Source: Propionibacterium sp. (GTDB taxonomy: Bacteria; Actinomycetota; Actinomycetes; Propionibacteriales; Propionibacteriaceae). From it: a DNA stretch of 64,000 nucleotides. Positions 7,723 through 16,457 of the stretch are shown in pieces (the first letter of the stretch is position 1; each line of letters begins with the position of its first letter). The stretch spans positions 124,001 through 188,000 of the forward strand of contig JAAYVB010000025.1 in NCBI GenBank assembly GCA_012517405.1, written 5' to 3'. The notes beneath the pieces were generated by a model. That model ran no database searches. It saw only the letters and a list, made by a program, of their open reading frames with translations, and was not told where the DNA came from. The position numbers were made by a program, and so were the translations under genes.

Positions 7723-9443
7723 GCGGATCCGAGGTGCTGATCAGGTTGTGGGCGCCGCTGGCCGACTCAGCGTTTGCCGTGGTGGACGGTCTGCGGCTAC
7801 CGATGCGTCCACAAGACCCCGGCTATTGGACGATCGACTTGCCCGCAGGCACCGACTACCTGCTCGCCATCGACGACCAAGAACCGCGGCCCGACCCGCG
7901 CAGCGCCCAACAGCCGTTCGGCGTGCACGGCCCGTCCCGGGCGTTCGACACGTCCGCGTACCGCTGGAATGATGCGCAGTGGCCCGGCATCGACGTGGTG
8001 GGCTCGGTCTTCTACGAGCTGCATGTGGGCACATTCACCCCCGCCGGTACCCTCGATTCGGCCATCGACAAGCTCGATCACCTAGTTCGGCTCGGCGTGC
8101 AGACCGTTGAGCTGATGCCGGTGGTGCCGTTTCCGGGTGACCGCGGCTGGGGATACGACGGGGTGGACCTGTATGCCGTGCATGAAGCCTACGGCGGACC
8201 CGCAGCGCTGCAGCGCTTCGTGGACGCCGCGCACGGACGCGGCTTGGCGGTCTGCCTGGATGTCGTTTACAACCACTTCGGGCCCGCCGGCAACTACGCC
8301 CCCGTCTTCGCGCCCTATTTCACCGACAAGCACGACACGCCGTGGGGATCGGCCATCAACCTGGACGACGAGCACTCCGACGGCGTCCGCGATTTCATCT
8401 GCGAGAACGCCATCCGCTGGTTGCGCGAGTTCCACATCGACGCGTTGCGGTTGGACGCCGTGCATGCCCTGGTCGACGAGGCGCTGCAGCACATCTTGGC
8501 CGAGCTGTCCGAGCGGGTGGACGCGATCCGGCCCAGCCTGCCCCGTCCGGTCGCGTTGATCGCCGAATCCGACTTGAACCAACCGTCCATGGTCGAGCCG
8601 AGGTCGGCCGGCGGCATGGGCATGGACGCGCAATGGGCCGACGATGTGCATCACGCGCTGCACGCCTATCTGACCGATGAGACCTTCGGCTACTACGTGG
8701 ATTTCGGTCCGGCCTCGGTGCTGCGTCAGGCCTTGGAAGATGTCTTCGTCCACAACGGCTCGTATTCCACCTTCCGCGAGCGGAACTGGGGTGCGCCGGT
8801 GCCCAAGAATCTGGACCGGCGCCGATTCGTGGTCTTCACCCAGAACCACGATCAGGTGGGCAACCGGGGTCTCGGGGACCGGCCCGACGTCAAGCTCCCC
8901 GCGGGTGCGGTGGCCGGCGGGGCAGCGCTGCTGTTGCTCTCACCGTTCACTCCGCTGCTCTTCCAGGGCCAGGAGTGGGGCACGAGACGGCCTTTCCTGT
9001 TCTTCACCGACCACGAACCCGAACTGGGGGCGGCTGTCACCGAGGGTCGGCTGGCCGAGTTCCAGAGCCACGACTGGGAGGCGATCTACGGACCCGATCC
9101 GGCGATTCCCGATCCGCAGGCGCTGTCCACCTTCGAGAACAGCAAGCTGGACTGGTGGGAACTGGATGATCCGCCCAACGCGCGGATGCTCGCCTGGTAC
9201 CGGCGGCTGATCGAGCTGCGGCACGAGTTCTTCCCGACCGGCGGCGGCCAGGTGCACACGGACTTCGGGGACGACTGGTTCCGCATGGTTCATGGGCCGG
9301 TGACGGTGATCATCTGCCCCGGCCCGCGTCCGGCCCGCGTCGACGAGCAGCGGGAGCGGATCATCGCCGGCTGGGGCGAGGCCTCGACCGCCGAGCAGAC
9401 GGTGCGGCTGCCCGCGCATTCGGCCGTGGTACTCACCGACTGA
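7719..9443 (+). CDS. treZ: Malto-oligosyltrehalose trehalohydrolase
   Basis: GH13 enzyme that releases free trehalose from maltooligosyl trehalose, completing the TreYZ route from glycogen-type glucans. The protein has 574 aa from the ATG at 7719, which overlaps the treY stop by 4 bp; the frame is open further upstream inside treY, but the family sequence starts at SEVLIRLWAPLADSA (N-terminal CBM48-like domain). Catalytic regions seen: DVVYNHFGP, DALRLDAVHA (nucleophile Asp246), IAESDLNQP (acid/base Glu283) and FTQNHDQVGNR. Length is normal for TreZ. Trehalose is an osmolyte and desiccation protectant, which fits the LEA-like gene on the other side of treY. Confidence 0.96.
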   Translation: MSGSEVLIRLWAPLADSAFAVVDGLRLPMRPQDPGYWTIDLPAGTDYLLAIDDQEPRPDPRSAQQPFGVHGPSRAFDTSAYRWNDAQWPGIDVVGSVFYELHVGTFTPAGTLDSAIDKLDHLVRLGVQTVELMPVVPFPGDRGWGYDGVDLYAVHEAYGGPAALQRFVDAAHGRGLAVCLDVVYNHFGPAGNYAPVFAPYFTDKHDTPWGSAINLDDEHSDGVRDFICENAIRWLREFHIDALRLDAVHALVDEALQHILAELSERVDAIRPSLPRPVALIAESDLNQPSMVEPRSAGGMGMDAQWADDVHHALHAYLTDETFGYYVDFGPASVLRQALEDVFVHNGSYSTFRERNWGAPVPKNLDRRRFVVFTQNHDQVGNRGLGDRPDVKLPAGAVAGGAALLLLSPFTPLLFQGQEWGTRRPFLFFTDHEPELGAAVTEGRLAEFQSHDWEAIYGPDPAIPDPQALSTFENSKLDWWELDDPPNARMLAWYRRLIELRHEFFPTGGGQVHTDFGDDWFRMVHGPVTVIICPGPRPARVDEQRERIIAGWGEASTAEQTVRLPAHSAVVLTD

Positions 9444-9488
9444 GCAGCGGCGACGCTTCAGCCGGAACCGTCGGCGTCGGCTGACCCA

Positions 9489-10232
9489 TCACCGATTGGG
9501 CGACCATGTCGTCGATGGGTTGGTCGGGTAGGGCGTTGTGGGCCCCGCGAAACCCTGGCCCGGACGGCCACGGGTGCCCGGCCTCTTGCCCAGTCCGACA
9601 GCGATGAGGATGACCCCCACGATGGTGCCTGCGACTGCCAGTAGGATGCCGCCGACTCCGACGAAGATGCCGCCGATCGACACCGGTGGCCCCACCAGGA
9701 GCGGGGTGCTGGTGTCACAGACGATCATGTAAAGCTGGGCCGAATCGGCCCTGAAGGAGCCGAACGACTCCCATGACTGGTTGGCGTTGCCGACCGTGCT
9801 GTGCTGCATCGTCCCGACCCCGGGAATGCTGCCGTCGGCTCCGATCACCTCGCAGCTGGGCGTCATGGAGCCCTCCGGCTTGTACAGCTGGAAGACCTGT
9901 CCGGACTCGGCGCTGACCTGGGTGCTGACGGAGAACTCCTGCGACCTGTCGAGGGTGCCGACCGCGCCGCCGATACCCATGATCGCCATGATGACTCCGC
10001 CCACCAGGCCGACCGCCAACACGATCACGCCTGCGATCAACAGCTTCTTGCCACCGGGCCTGGGCTGAGGTTGCGTGTTCACCCCGCCCGGGTTTGCGTA
10101 CGGCGGGTACGGACCGCCGGAGGGGTACTGACCGCCCGCGGGGTACGGCGCGCCAGGCTGCTGATAGCCGTGCTGAGGCGCGGGCTGCCCGCCTTGGAAG
10201 AAAGGTGGATTCGGGCCTGGTGGGACGCTCAT
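9489..10232 (-). CDS. Proline/glycine-rich membrane protein, unknown function
   Basis: 247 aa from the ATG at 10232, with GAAGGAG placed correctly upstream. Residues 1-60 are a cytoplasmic-looking Pro/Gly/Gln/Tyr-rich tail (PPGPNPPFFQGG, QYPSGGPYPPY). A first membrane segment follows at about 63-90 (LLIAGVIVLAVGLVGGVIM). Then comes an extracytoplasmic domain of about 95 residues with two Cys residues (in PSCEVIG and IVCDTS) that could form a disulphide. A second membrane segment (IGGIFVGVGGILLAVAGTI) and a short basic tail end the protein. The pattern is common among actinobacterial hypothetical membrane proteins; no family is claimed. It is convergent with treZ. Confidence 0.78.
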   Translation of the reverse strand: MSVPPGPNPPFFQGGQPAPQHGYQQPGAPYPAGGQYPSGGPYPPYANPGGVNTQPQPRPGGKKLLIAGVIVLAVGLVGGVIMAIMGIGGAVGTLDRSQEFSVSTQVSAESGQVFQLYKPEGSMTPSCEVIGADGSIPGVGTMQHSTVGNANQSWESFGSFRADSAQLYMIVCDTSTPLLVGPPVSIGGIFVGVGGILLAVAGTIVGVILIAVGLGKRPGTRGRPGQGFAGPTTPYPTNPSTTWSPNR

Positions 10233-10425
10233 GATCGACTCCTTCGGGCTTCGTCAGGTCGTGTCCGGGATGCCTGTCCCGAACTCTGCCGCGATCAGCA
10301 GAACCATTCTTCCGCCCGCCGGTTCACCTTTACCGGCACGCCGGGCTGCCTGCGCAGGATGCCGGCCGCGAACCGGGCCTCCTTGGGCTTCGGCTTTCGG
10401 ACGCTACCGTCCGCCGACCAGTCGA

Positions 10426-11460
10426 TCAGCCGATGATCAGCACACCGGCCAGTGCGGTCAGCGAGACGATGACGGTCGAGATCAGACCGAGCAGAACAGG
10501 ACGAAGGCCCACCTCGCGCAGCGCGCGAATCTGAATGCCGAAGCCCAGCGCCACCATCGCCATCGCGAGCACGGCGCTTTGCACGGTTTTTACCACATTC
10601 ATCACCGGGACGGGGATCGCAACGGCCGTACCGATCACCACCATCGCCAGGAAGCCGAGCACAAAGCCGGGGATCGGCATTGGACGGTTTCCCGATTGAG
10701 TGACGCTCGTCCCGGTGCGGCGCGTCATCAGGCCCAGCACGGCCACCACGCCGGCGAGACAGATGACGCGGGCCAGTTTGACCGTCACGGCGGTCGTCAT
10801 CGCGTCCGATCCGATGGCCGCGGCTGCGGCTACCACCTGAGCGACCTCGTGGATACTGGCACCCGCCCAGGTCGCCGCGGACTGGGCATCCAGCCCCATC
10901 AGTCCTGCCAGCAGCGGCACAACCGGGATCGACACCGTACCGTAGAGCACCACCAGGCCGAGCGCGGTGCCGGTCTGCTCCTCGTCCGCACCCGAGACGT
11001 CTTTGGCGCCGGCGACCGCTGCGGCCCCGCAGATGGAGAAGCCGCAGGCGATCAGCATTCGCAGCGGGCCGGCAATACCGAGCAGGCGCCCGATCCACAA
11101 GGTACTGGATACTCCGACGGTGACGACGATCACCACCAGAGCGAGTCGCTGCCAGCCCAACCCGGCAAGCGTGGCCAGGGAGATCTGAAGACCGAGCAGT
11201 ACGATACCGACGCGCAGCAGATACTTGGACGCGAAACTCAGGCCAGGCAACCAAGAGGCAGGGACGGGACGCAGATTGCCGATCACCGCACCGAGCACGA
11301 TGGCCACCAGCAGTGTGCTGAACAGTGAGTTGAGCTGATTGACCAGCAGGGCTGCGAACGTCACCAGCGCCGTGACGATCAGCCCGGGAATCCACTCCCG
11401 GGGACGAACATGATGGCGAGCAGGTCTGAGGGCAGTCTGTGCTTCGACGGTTTCGGTCAC
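10426..11460 (-). CDS. YeiH/UPF0324 family transporter (putative sulfate exporter family)
   Basis: Integral membrane protein of about ten hydrophobic segments, about 344 aa from a GTG at 11460, chosen because AGGATGGA lies just upstream; a TTG at 11502 would add 14 residues and overlap the regulator region. Family features include LLVAIVLGAVIGNL, YLLRVGIVLLGLQISL, ACGFSICGAAAVAGAKD (the conserved CGxSICGxxA motif) and TWAGASIHEVAQVVAAA. Relatives are annotated as sulfate/sulfite-linked exporters; the substrate here is unproven. It is divergent from a LysR gene, the usual arrangement for YeiH with a YeiE-type regulator, so activation by that LysR protein is likely. Confidence 0.9.
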   Translation of the reverse strand: MTETVEAQTALRPARHHVRPREWIPGLIVTALVTFAALLVNQLNSLFSTLLVAIVLGAVIGNLRPVPASWLPGLSFASKYLLRVGIVLLGLQISLATLAGLGWQRLALVVIVVTVGVSSTLWIGRLLGIAGPLRMLIACGFSICGAAAVAGAKDVSGADEEQTGTALGLVVLYGTVSIPVVPLLAGLMGLDAQSAATWAGASIHEVAQVVAAAAAIGSDAMTTAVTVKLARVICLAGVVAVLGLMTRRTGTSVTQSGNRPMPIPGFVLGFLAMVVIGTAVAIPVPVMNVVKTVQSAVLAMAMVALGFGIQIRALREVGLRPVLLGLISTVIVSLTALAGVLIIG

Positions 11461-11530
11461 CGGTCCATCCTGGCCGGCCAGTGATCCGGACGGAATGGTC
11501 AATCGGCTATCGCGGCCATATCATTCCGAT

Positions 11531-12421
11531 ATGAGTTGGCCTGATCTGGCGGCGCTCGAACTGCTCGTCCGCATCGACGAGCTGGGCAGCCTCTCACGAG
11601 CCGCCGATGCCTGCGGCATCGCGCAGCCGAACGCCACCCGCACCATCGCCCGGTTGGAGCGCCAGCTCGGCCAGTCACTGGTGGTGCGATCGTCGTCCGG
11701 ATCGAAACTCACCCCGACAGGCTCCCTGGTGGCCCACTGGGCAGAGCCAGTACTGGTGGCGGGCACCACCTTCAGCTCGGCCATCAACACTCTGCGTGAC
11801 GACAATGCCCACGAGCTGCATGTATTGGCTTCTCAGACGGTTGCCGAATGCTATGCGCCGGGCTGGCTGGCCGGATTCCGCGCTGCCTATCCGGACACCA
11901 ATGTCAAGATGTCGGTACACAACTCGGCCTTCATCATGGAACAGCTGGCCGACGGGGACGACCGGCTGGGGTTGGTTGAGTCACCAACGGTGCACGCGGG
12001 GCTGTCGGCGGTCCCCGTGGGTCATGATCAGCTGGTGGTGATCGTGCGCCCCGATCATCCGTGGGCCAGGCGCCGCTCCCCCATTGATCTGGCGCGGCTG
12101 GCTCGCACGCCGCTGGTGGTTCGGGAAGAGGGATCGGGCACCAGGGACGTGCTCGACCGGGCGCTCGCCGATTTCGATCCAGTACCGCCGGTGGCGGTGG
12201 TGAGTAGCAATGCGGGTGTGCTGGGTAGCGTCATCGCGGGAGTTGCCCCGGCTGTGACCAGCAAGAAAGCTGCCGCGGCGGCGCTGCAGGCAGGTCTGAT
12301 AGCGAACGTCGCGGTGCAGCAATCCGGTCGCCTGCGGCGCACGCTGCACGCGGTCTGGCCGGCCGGTGCGCAGTTGCTCGGGCCGGCCGCTGATCTGCTT
12401 GCGATGATCAGGATTGGCTAA
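11531..12421 (+). CDS. LysR family transcriptional regulator (YeiE/CysB-like)
   Basis: 296 aa. The N-terminal winged helix-turn-helix is clear: WPDLAALELLVRIDELGSLS, then AADACGIAQPNATRTIARLE. It is followed by a type-2 periplasmic-binding-protein-like effector domain from about residue 90 (LHVLASQTVAECYAPGWL). The ATG at 11531 is taken because homology begins there; no clear Shine-Dalgarno precedes it, and an in-frame ATG at 11495 is the alternative. It is divergent from the YeiH-type transporter and presumably controls it. The last 14 bp overlap tail-to-tail with hrpA. Confidence 0.9.
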   Translation: MSWPDLAALELLVRIDELGSLSRAADACGIAQPNATRTIARLERQLGQSLVVRSSSGSKLTPTGSLVAHWAEPVLVAGTTFSSAINTLRDDNAHELHVLASQTVAECYAPGWLAGFRAAYPDTNVKMSVHNSAFIMEQLADGDDRLGLVESPTVHAGLSAVPVGHDQLVVIVRPDHPWARRRSPIDLARLARTPLVVREEGSGTRDVLDRALADFDPVPPVAVVSSNAGVLGSVIAGVAPAVTSKKAAAAALQAGLIANVAVQQSGRLRRTLHAVWPAGAQLLGPAADLLAMIRIG

Positions 12422-15400
12422 CGCGGGCCTCCTGCATCGCCTTGCGGATCCGTTTCGGCGAGACCGTGACCGCAGTCCCCAGGGTCTGCGCCCAGGTCTG
12501 CACCCGCAACTCCTCGATGAGGAAACCGATATCGTCGACGGCATCCGGCAGGCGTCCGGGCGGCTGTTCGGCACAGAGCTCGTCGTAGTCGGCCACCAGA
12601 TCATCGATCACCCCGGCAAGCCGGGCGTCCTTGGTCGGGTCGGTCGCGGCCAGGGTCAGCCGCGCCAGCATCGCCCTGCAGTAGTACGGCAGCCGGTCGT
12701 ACCAGGGATCATGGATGAATCCGATGAAGCCGTCGAATACCAGGTTGTCCAGCTGATCGGTGATTTCCGCCCCGATCTTCGACGAGGCGGCCTGCGCCCG
12801 GATCTGGCGGGCCAGCTCGCATACCTGCGCCGCGACCTGCACCACCTGACGCATCTGATCGGCCTGCTCCTGGCGAACCTGCACAGCCAGCGACTCGTAG
12901 GTCTGCTGGTCGCGCACGGTTGCTGTGTCGAGCCGGCGGGCCGCGCACTGGTCGACCGCCTTCAGCCGGGCGTCGGCCAACAGAGCCGGGACGTTTGGAT
13001 AGGGGCTGGACGGCAGCACCATCTTGTCGGTATTGGACAGGTGCGAAACCGTCCAGCGGGTGGGGTCGGGGTTGGTGAGCACCAGCAACCGGCGGATGCC
13101 CCGGCGGTGGACGGCTGCCTGCTGTTCGGGGGTTTCGGCGATGATCACCCCGACTGCCTGACCGAGATCCTTCAGCGCCGGATAGCCGATCGCGGTGATG
13201 CCGGACCGCTTGATGGTGACCTTGGACTGGAGTCTGCCGAAGGTCCAGGAGGTCGACTCCGCCACCTTCGGCGCGGCCTTGGTCAGCGTCCGTGACACCT
13301 GCGCCGACAACTCCTGACGCAGCTCGCCGAGGTTGCGGCTGAAGCGATCGGGCTTGCCTGGTGTGGCGACCACGAAGCCCACCTGCAGATGCGTGGGCAC
13401 TTCGTCGGGATGCCAGTCCTCCGGCTCCACGGCCACTCCGGTCAACGCTCGCAACGCGCGTCCGAGTTCATCGCAGAATCTTCTCGAATGGTCCGGCTGG
13501 TGCTCGTCCAGCCAGGCCAGCGCCTCGCGGGCGCGGTCGGGTGCCGGCACGAAGCTGGTGCGCACCTGCTTGGGAAGATGCCGGATCAGTTCGGTGGCGA
13601 GCTCGGTGCGTAACCCGGGCACCTGCCAGCTGAACGGCTCGGGATGCAGCTGGTTGAGTTGTGCCAGCCGGACGCTCACACTCGCCCCGTCTCGTCCGTC
13701 GCCGGGCTCGAAGACGTAGCTCACGGGCAGGCTCAACCCGGCAACAGCCCAGCGATCGGGGAAGTCGGCGCGTGCCGCGTCCCGATCGTCCGCGTCGGTG
13801 AGCAGGTTGAGGTCGAATTCGAGGAAGGACGGGTCGGGGTGGTTGCGCCACCAGGCGTCGAAACTGGCCCCTGAGGTGACCTCGGACGGCAGCCGCGCGT
13901 CGTAGAAGTCGAAGATCGCCTGATCGTCGACGAGCATGCCGCGCCGCCGGGTGCGGTCGGCGACATCCTCGGCCTCGCGCAGCACGGCCCGGTTGTGCTG
14001 CAGAAAGTCGTGCTTCGCGTGGGTGTCGCCGGGATTCCACTGCTCCTCGACCAGCCCGGAGCGGATGAAGATCTGCCGGGCGGTGGGCGCGTCGATCCGA
14101 GCGTAGTCCACCAGGCGCTCGGCGACGATCGGCACCCCGAGCAGCATGACCTTCTCGTAGGCGACCACGCCGGCCGAATTGGACGACCAGTGCGGCTCCG
14201 AATAGCTGCGTTTCAGCAGCTGCCCGGCCACCTGTTCGAGCCACTCGGGTTCGATGGGTGCCACGGTGCGCGCCCACAGTCGGGTGGTCTCGACCAGTTC
14301 GACTGCCATCACCAGCGGCGGTGGATTCTTGGCCAGCGCCGACCCGGGTTGGATCGCGAACCGCGAACCGCGGGTACCCATGAACTCGGTGATCGGACGC
14401 CCCCGCCGGGCCTTGGGGTCGCGTTTGGGTGGCGGCAGTTGTAGACCGATGTGGCTGATCAGCCCGGACAGCACCGCGGTCAGGATCTCCGGTATCTCGC
14501 CGGGAACGTCGTTGCGGTGCATGCCCAGGTCTCTGCAGACGAGCTTGAGCTGGGTGTGCAGATCCTGCCATTCGCGCACCCGCAGGTAGTTGAGGTACTC
14601 GTCGCGGCACAGCCTGCGGAACTGGTTGCCGGACAGTTCACGGCGTTTGACCTTGAGGTATTGCCAGACCCGCACGATGGCCATGATGTCGCCGCCGGGG
14701 CTGACCGCGGTGGCCTGCTGTGGGGCGGACGTCTGGTCGCGCAGCCCCTGGGCTCGCGCCGTCTTCGACGTGTGCGGGGTGTGTCGCAGTGGCTGCGGGT
14801 TCGGGCTCGATGCGGCCTCCCGTGCCGCGGCGCGGCCGGGCCTGCCGGTGTGCGGGGTGAAGCGCGCCGGTGCTTGTCCATTCCGCTCGCCGGTGAGTGC
14901 GGCGGTCATGGCCTCGTCGGAGAAGAAGCGGGCATGCAGCCGGTCGGCCTCGTCGCGTTTGTCGCTCGGACGCTCCCGGGGATCCTGGATCGCCAGGAAG
15001 GCCGCGATCACCAGCACCTCGCGCAGGCAACCCCGCTTGTCGGCCTCGATCAGCATCCGGCCGAGCCGGGGGTCGATGGGAAGCTCCGCGAGCTGCTGCC
15101 CGACGCGGGTCAGCCGCACCGGAGCCTTGGCTTTCACCGCGCCCAGCTCGGTCAGCAGCCGCAGCCCGTCGCCGATCTGAGCCGCGTCCGGCGCCTCGAC
15201 GAACGGGAAGTTCGAGATGTCGCCGAGATTCGCTTTGGCCATCTGCAGGATCACCGATGCCAGGTTGGTGCGTAGGATCTCCGGTTCTGTGAACGGCGGA
15301 CGGGTCAGGTAGTCGTCCTCGCTGTACAGCCGGATGGCGATGCCCGGCGCCACCCGGCCGCAGCGTCCCGAACGCTGGTTGGCCGAGGCCTGCGAGATCG

Positions 15401-16376
15401 GCTCGATGGGCAGCCGCTGTACCTTGGTGCGCGCCGAATAGCGCGAGATCCGGGCTGTGCCGGCGTCCACGACGTAGCGGATGCCGGGCACTGTCAGCGA
15501 GGTCTCGGCGATGTTGGTGGCCAACACGATCCGGCGGCCGGTGTGCGCGGTGAAGATGCGGTGTTGTTCGGACGCCGGGAGCCGGGCGTGCAACGCCACC
15601 AGCTCGACCTGCGGCCAGTCCTCGGCTGCCAGCGCGGTCAGGCCGTCGCGGATCTCCCGCTCACCCGAACAGAAGACCAGGATGTCACCGGGACCTTCAC
15701 CGCGCAGCTCGGCGCAGGCCGCGACGATACCGTCGGCCTGATCGATTCCGTCGCCGGACGGATCATCGGGACTTGACAAGGCACGATAGCGAATCTCCAC
15801 GGGATAGCTGCGTCCGGAGACCTCCACCACCGGGGCATCGGAAAAATGCGCTGCGAAGCGGGCGGTGTCGATGGTGGCCGAGGTGATGATCACGCGCAGT
15901 TCGGGCCGCGCGGGCAGGAGCTGCTTGAGATAGCCGAGCAGGAAGTCGATGTTGAGACTGCGCTCGTGAGCTTCATCGATGATGATCGTGTCGTAGCGGC
16001 GCAGTTGGCGGTCGTGGCTGATCTCGGCGAGCAGAATGCCGTCGGTCATCAGCTTGATCCGGGTCGCGCGGCCGGCCTGCCGGGTGAATCTGACCTGGTA
16101 GCCCACCAGCTCGCCCAGCGCCACGCCCATCTCGGACGCGATCCGCTCGGCGACGCTGCGGGCGGCGATCCGTCGAGGCTGGGTGTGACCGATCCGTTTG
16201 CGGCCGGCCAGCAGACAGATCTTGGGCAATTGGGTGGTCTTGCCCGAGCCGGTCTCCCCTGCCACCACGACTACCTGATGATCGCGGATCAGCTGTGCGA
16301 TCTGCTCGGCGTGCGCACTGATCGGCAATCCGGGGTCGAACTCGATACGCGGAAGCTCCGGCGAAGGTGTGGTCAT
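12408..16376 (-). CDS. hrpA: ATP-dependent RNA helicase HrpA
   Basis: DEAH-box helicase of 1322 aa, about the length of E. coli HrpA (1300). Motif I GETGSGKTT lies at residues 40-48, motif II DEAH at 134-137, and motif III SAT in VIITSATID. Motif VI is QRSGRCGR. The winged-helix/ratchet (HA2) and OB regions follow, then the long C-terminal DUF3418 segment that marks HrpA rather than HrpB. A Pro/Ala/Ser/Thr-rich insertion of about 80 residues sits in the middle (near residue 530). HrpA acts on mRNA and stalled or collided ribosomes in E. coli. The start ATG is preceded by a 14-bp motif shared with hflX; no Shine-Dalgarno is obvious, so the mRNA may be leaderless. Confidence 0.95.
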   Translation of the reverse strand: MTTPSPELPRIEFDPGLPISAHAEQIAQLIRDHQVVVVAGETGSGKTTQLPKICLLAGRKRIGHTQPRRIAARSVAERIASEMGVALGELVGYQVRFTRQAGRATRIKLMTDGILLAEISHDRQLRRYDTIIIDEAHERSLNIDFLLGYLKQLLPARPELRVIITSATIDTARFAAHFSDAPVVEVSGRSYPVEIRYRALSSPDDPSGDGIDQADGIVAACAELRGEGPGDILVFCSGEREIRDGLTALAAEDWPQVELVALHARLPASEQHRIFTAHTGRRIVLATNIAETSLTVPGIRYVVDAGTARISRYSARTKVQRLPIEPISQASANQRSGRCGRVAPGIAIRLYSEDDYLTRPPFTEPEILRTNLASVILQMAKANLGDISNFPFVEAPDAAQIGDGLRLLTELGAVKAKAPVRLTRVGQQLAELPIDPRLGRMLIEADKRGCLREVLVIAAFLAIQDPRERPSDKRDEADRLHARFFSDEAMTAALTGERNGQAPARFTPHTGRPGRAAAREAASSPNPQPLRHTPHTSKTARAQGLRDQTSAPQQATAVSPGGDIMAIVRVWQYLKVKRRELSGNQFRRLCRDEYLNYLRVREWQDLHTQLKLVCRDLGMHRNDVPGEIPEILTAVLSGLISHIGLQLPPPKRDPKARRGRPITEFMGTRGSRFAIQPGSALAKNPPPLVMAVELVETTRLWARTVAPIEPEWLEQVAGQLLKRSYSEPHWSSNSAGVVAYEKVMLLGVPIVAERLVDYARIDAPTARQIFIRSGLVEEQWNPGDTHAKHDFLQHNRAVLREAEDVADRTRRRGMLVDDQAIFDFYDARLPSEVTSGASFDAWWRNHPDPSFLEFDLNLLTDADDRDAARADFPDRWAVAGLSLPVSYVFEPGDGRDGASVSVRLAQLNQLHPEPFSWQVPGLRTELATELIRHLPKQVRTSFVPAPDRAREALAWLDEHQPDHSRRFCDELGRALRALTGVAVEPEDWHPDEVPTHLQVGFVVATPGKPDRFSRNLGELRQELSAQVSRTLTKAAPKVAESTSWTFGRLQSKVTIKRSGITAIGYPALKDLGQAVGVIIAETPEQQAAVHRRGIRRLLVLTNPDPTRWTVSHLSNTDKMVLPSSPYPNVPALLADARLKAVDQCAARRLDTATVRDQQTYESLAVQVRQEQADQMRQVVQVAAQVCELARQIRAQAASSKIGAEITDQLDNLVFDGFIGFIHDPWYDRLPYYCRAMLARLTLAATDPTKDARLAGVIDDLVADYDELCAEQPPGRLPDAVDDIGFLIEELRVQTWAQTLGTAVTVSPKRIRKAMQEARVSQS

Positions 16377-16384
16377 CTCGCAGG

Positions 16385-16398
16385 CAAGCTTATGCGCA
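16385..16398 (-). promoter_or_regulatory. Motif TGCGCATAAGCTTG before hrpA (putative -10 region)
   Basis: The minus-strand 14-mer lies 8 nt before the hrpA ATG. It contains TAAGCT, a TAnnnT-type -10 hexamer that would place the transcript start at or within a few bases of the ATG. The identical 14-mer stands 7 nt before the hflX ATG. Confidence 0.5.
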
Positions 16399-16399
16399 T

Positions 16400-16439
16400 G
16401 CGCCCCGGCCTCCCTGCCCGAGGCGGGAGACCGGGGCGC
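16400..16439 (-). terminator. Intrinsic terminator-like hairpin after phosphoketolase
   Basis: GC-rich inverted repeat with about 15-bp arms (GCGCCCCGGCCTCCC at 16400-16414 against 16425-16439). The single mismatch becomes a G:U pair in minus-strand RNA. It lies between the phosphoketolase stop and the hrpA start; there is no T tract. Confidence 0.65.
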
Positions 16440-16457
16440 AGCGCCGATCGTGGTCGG

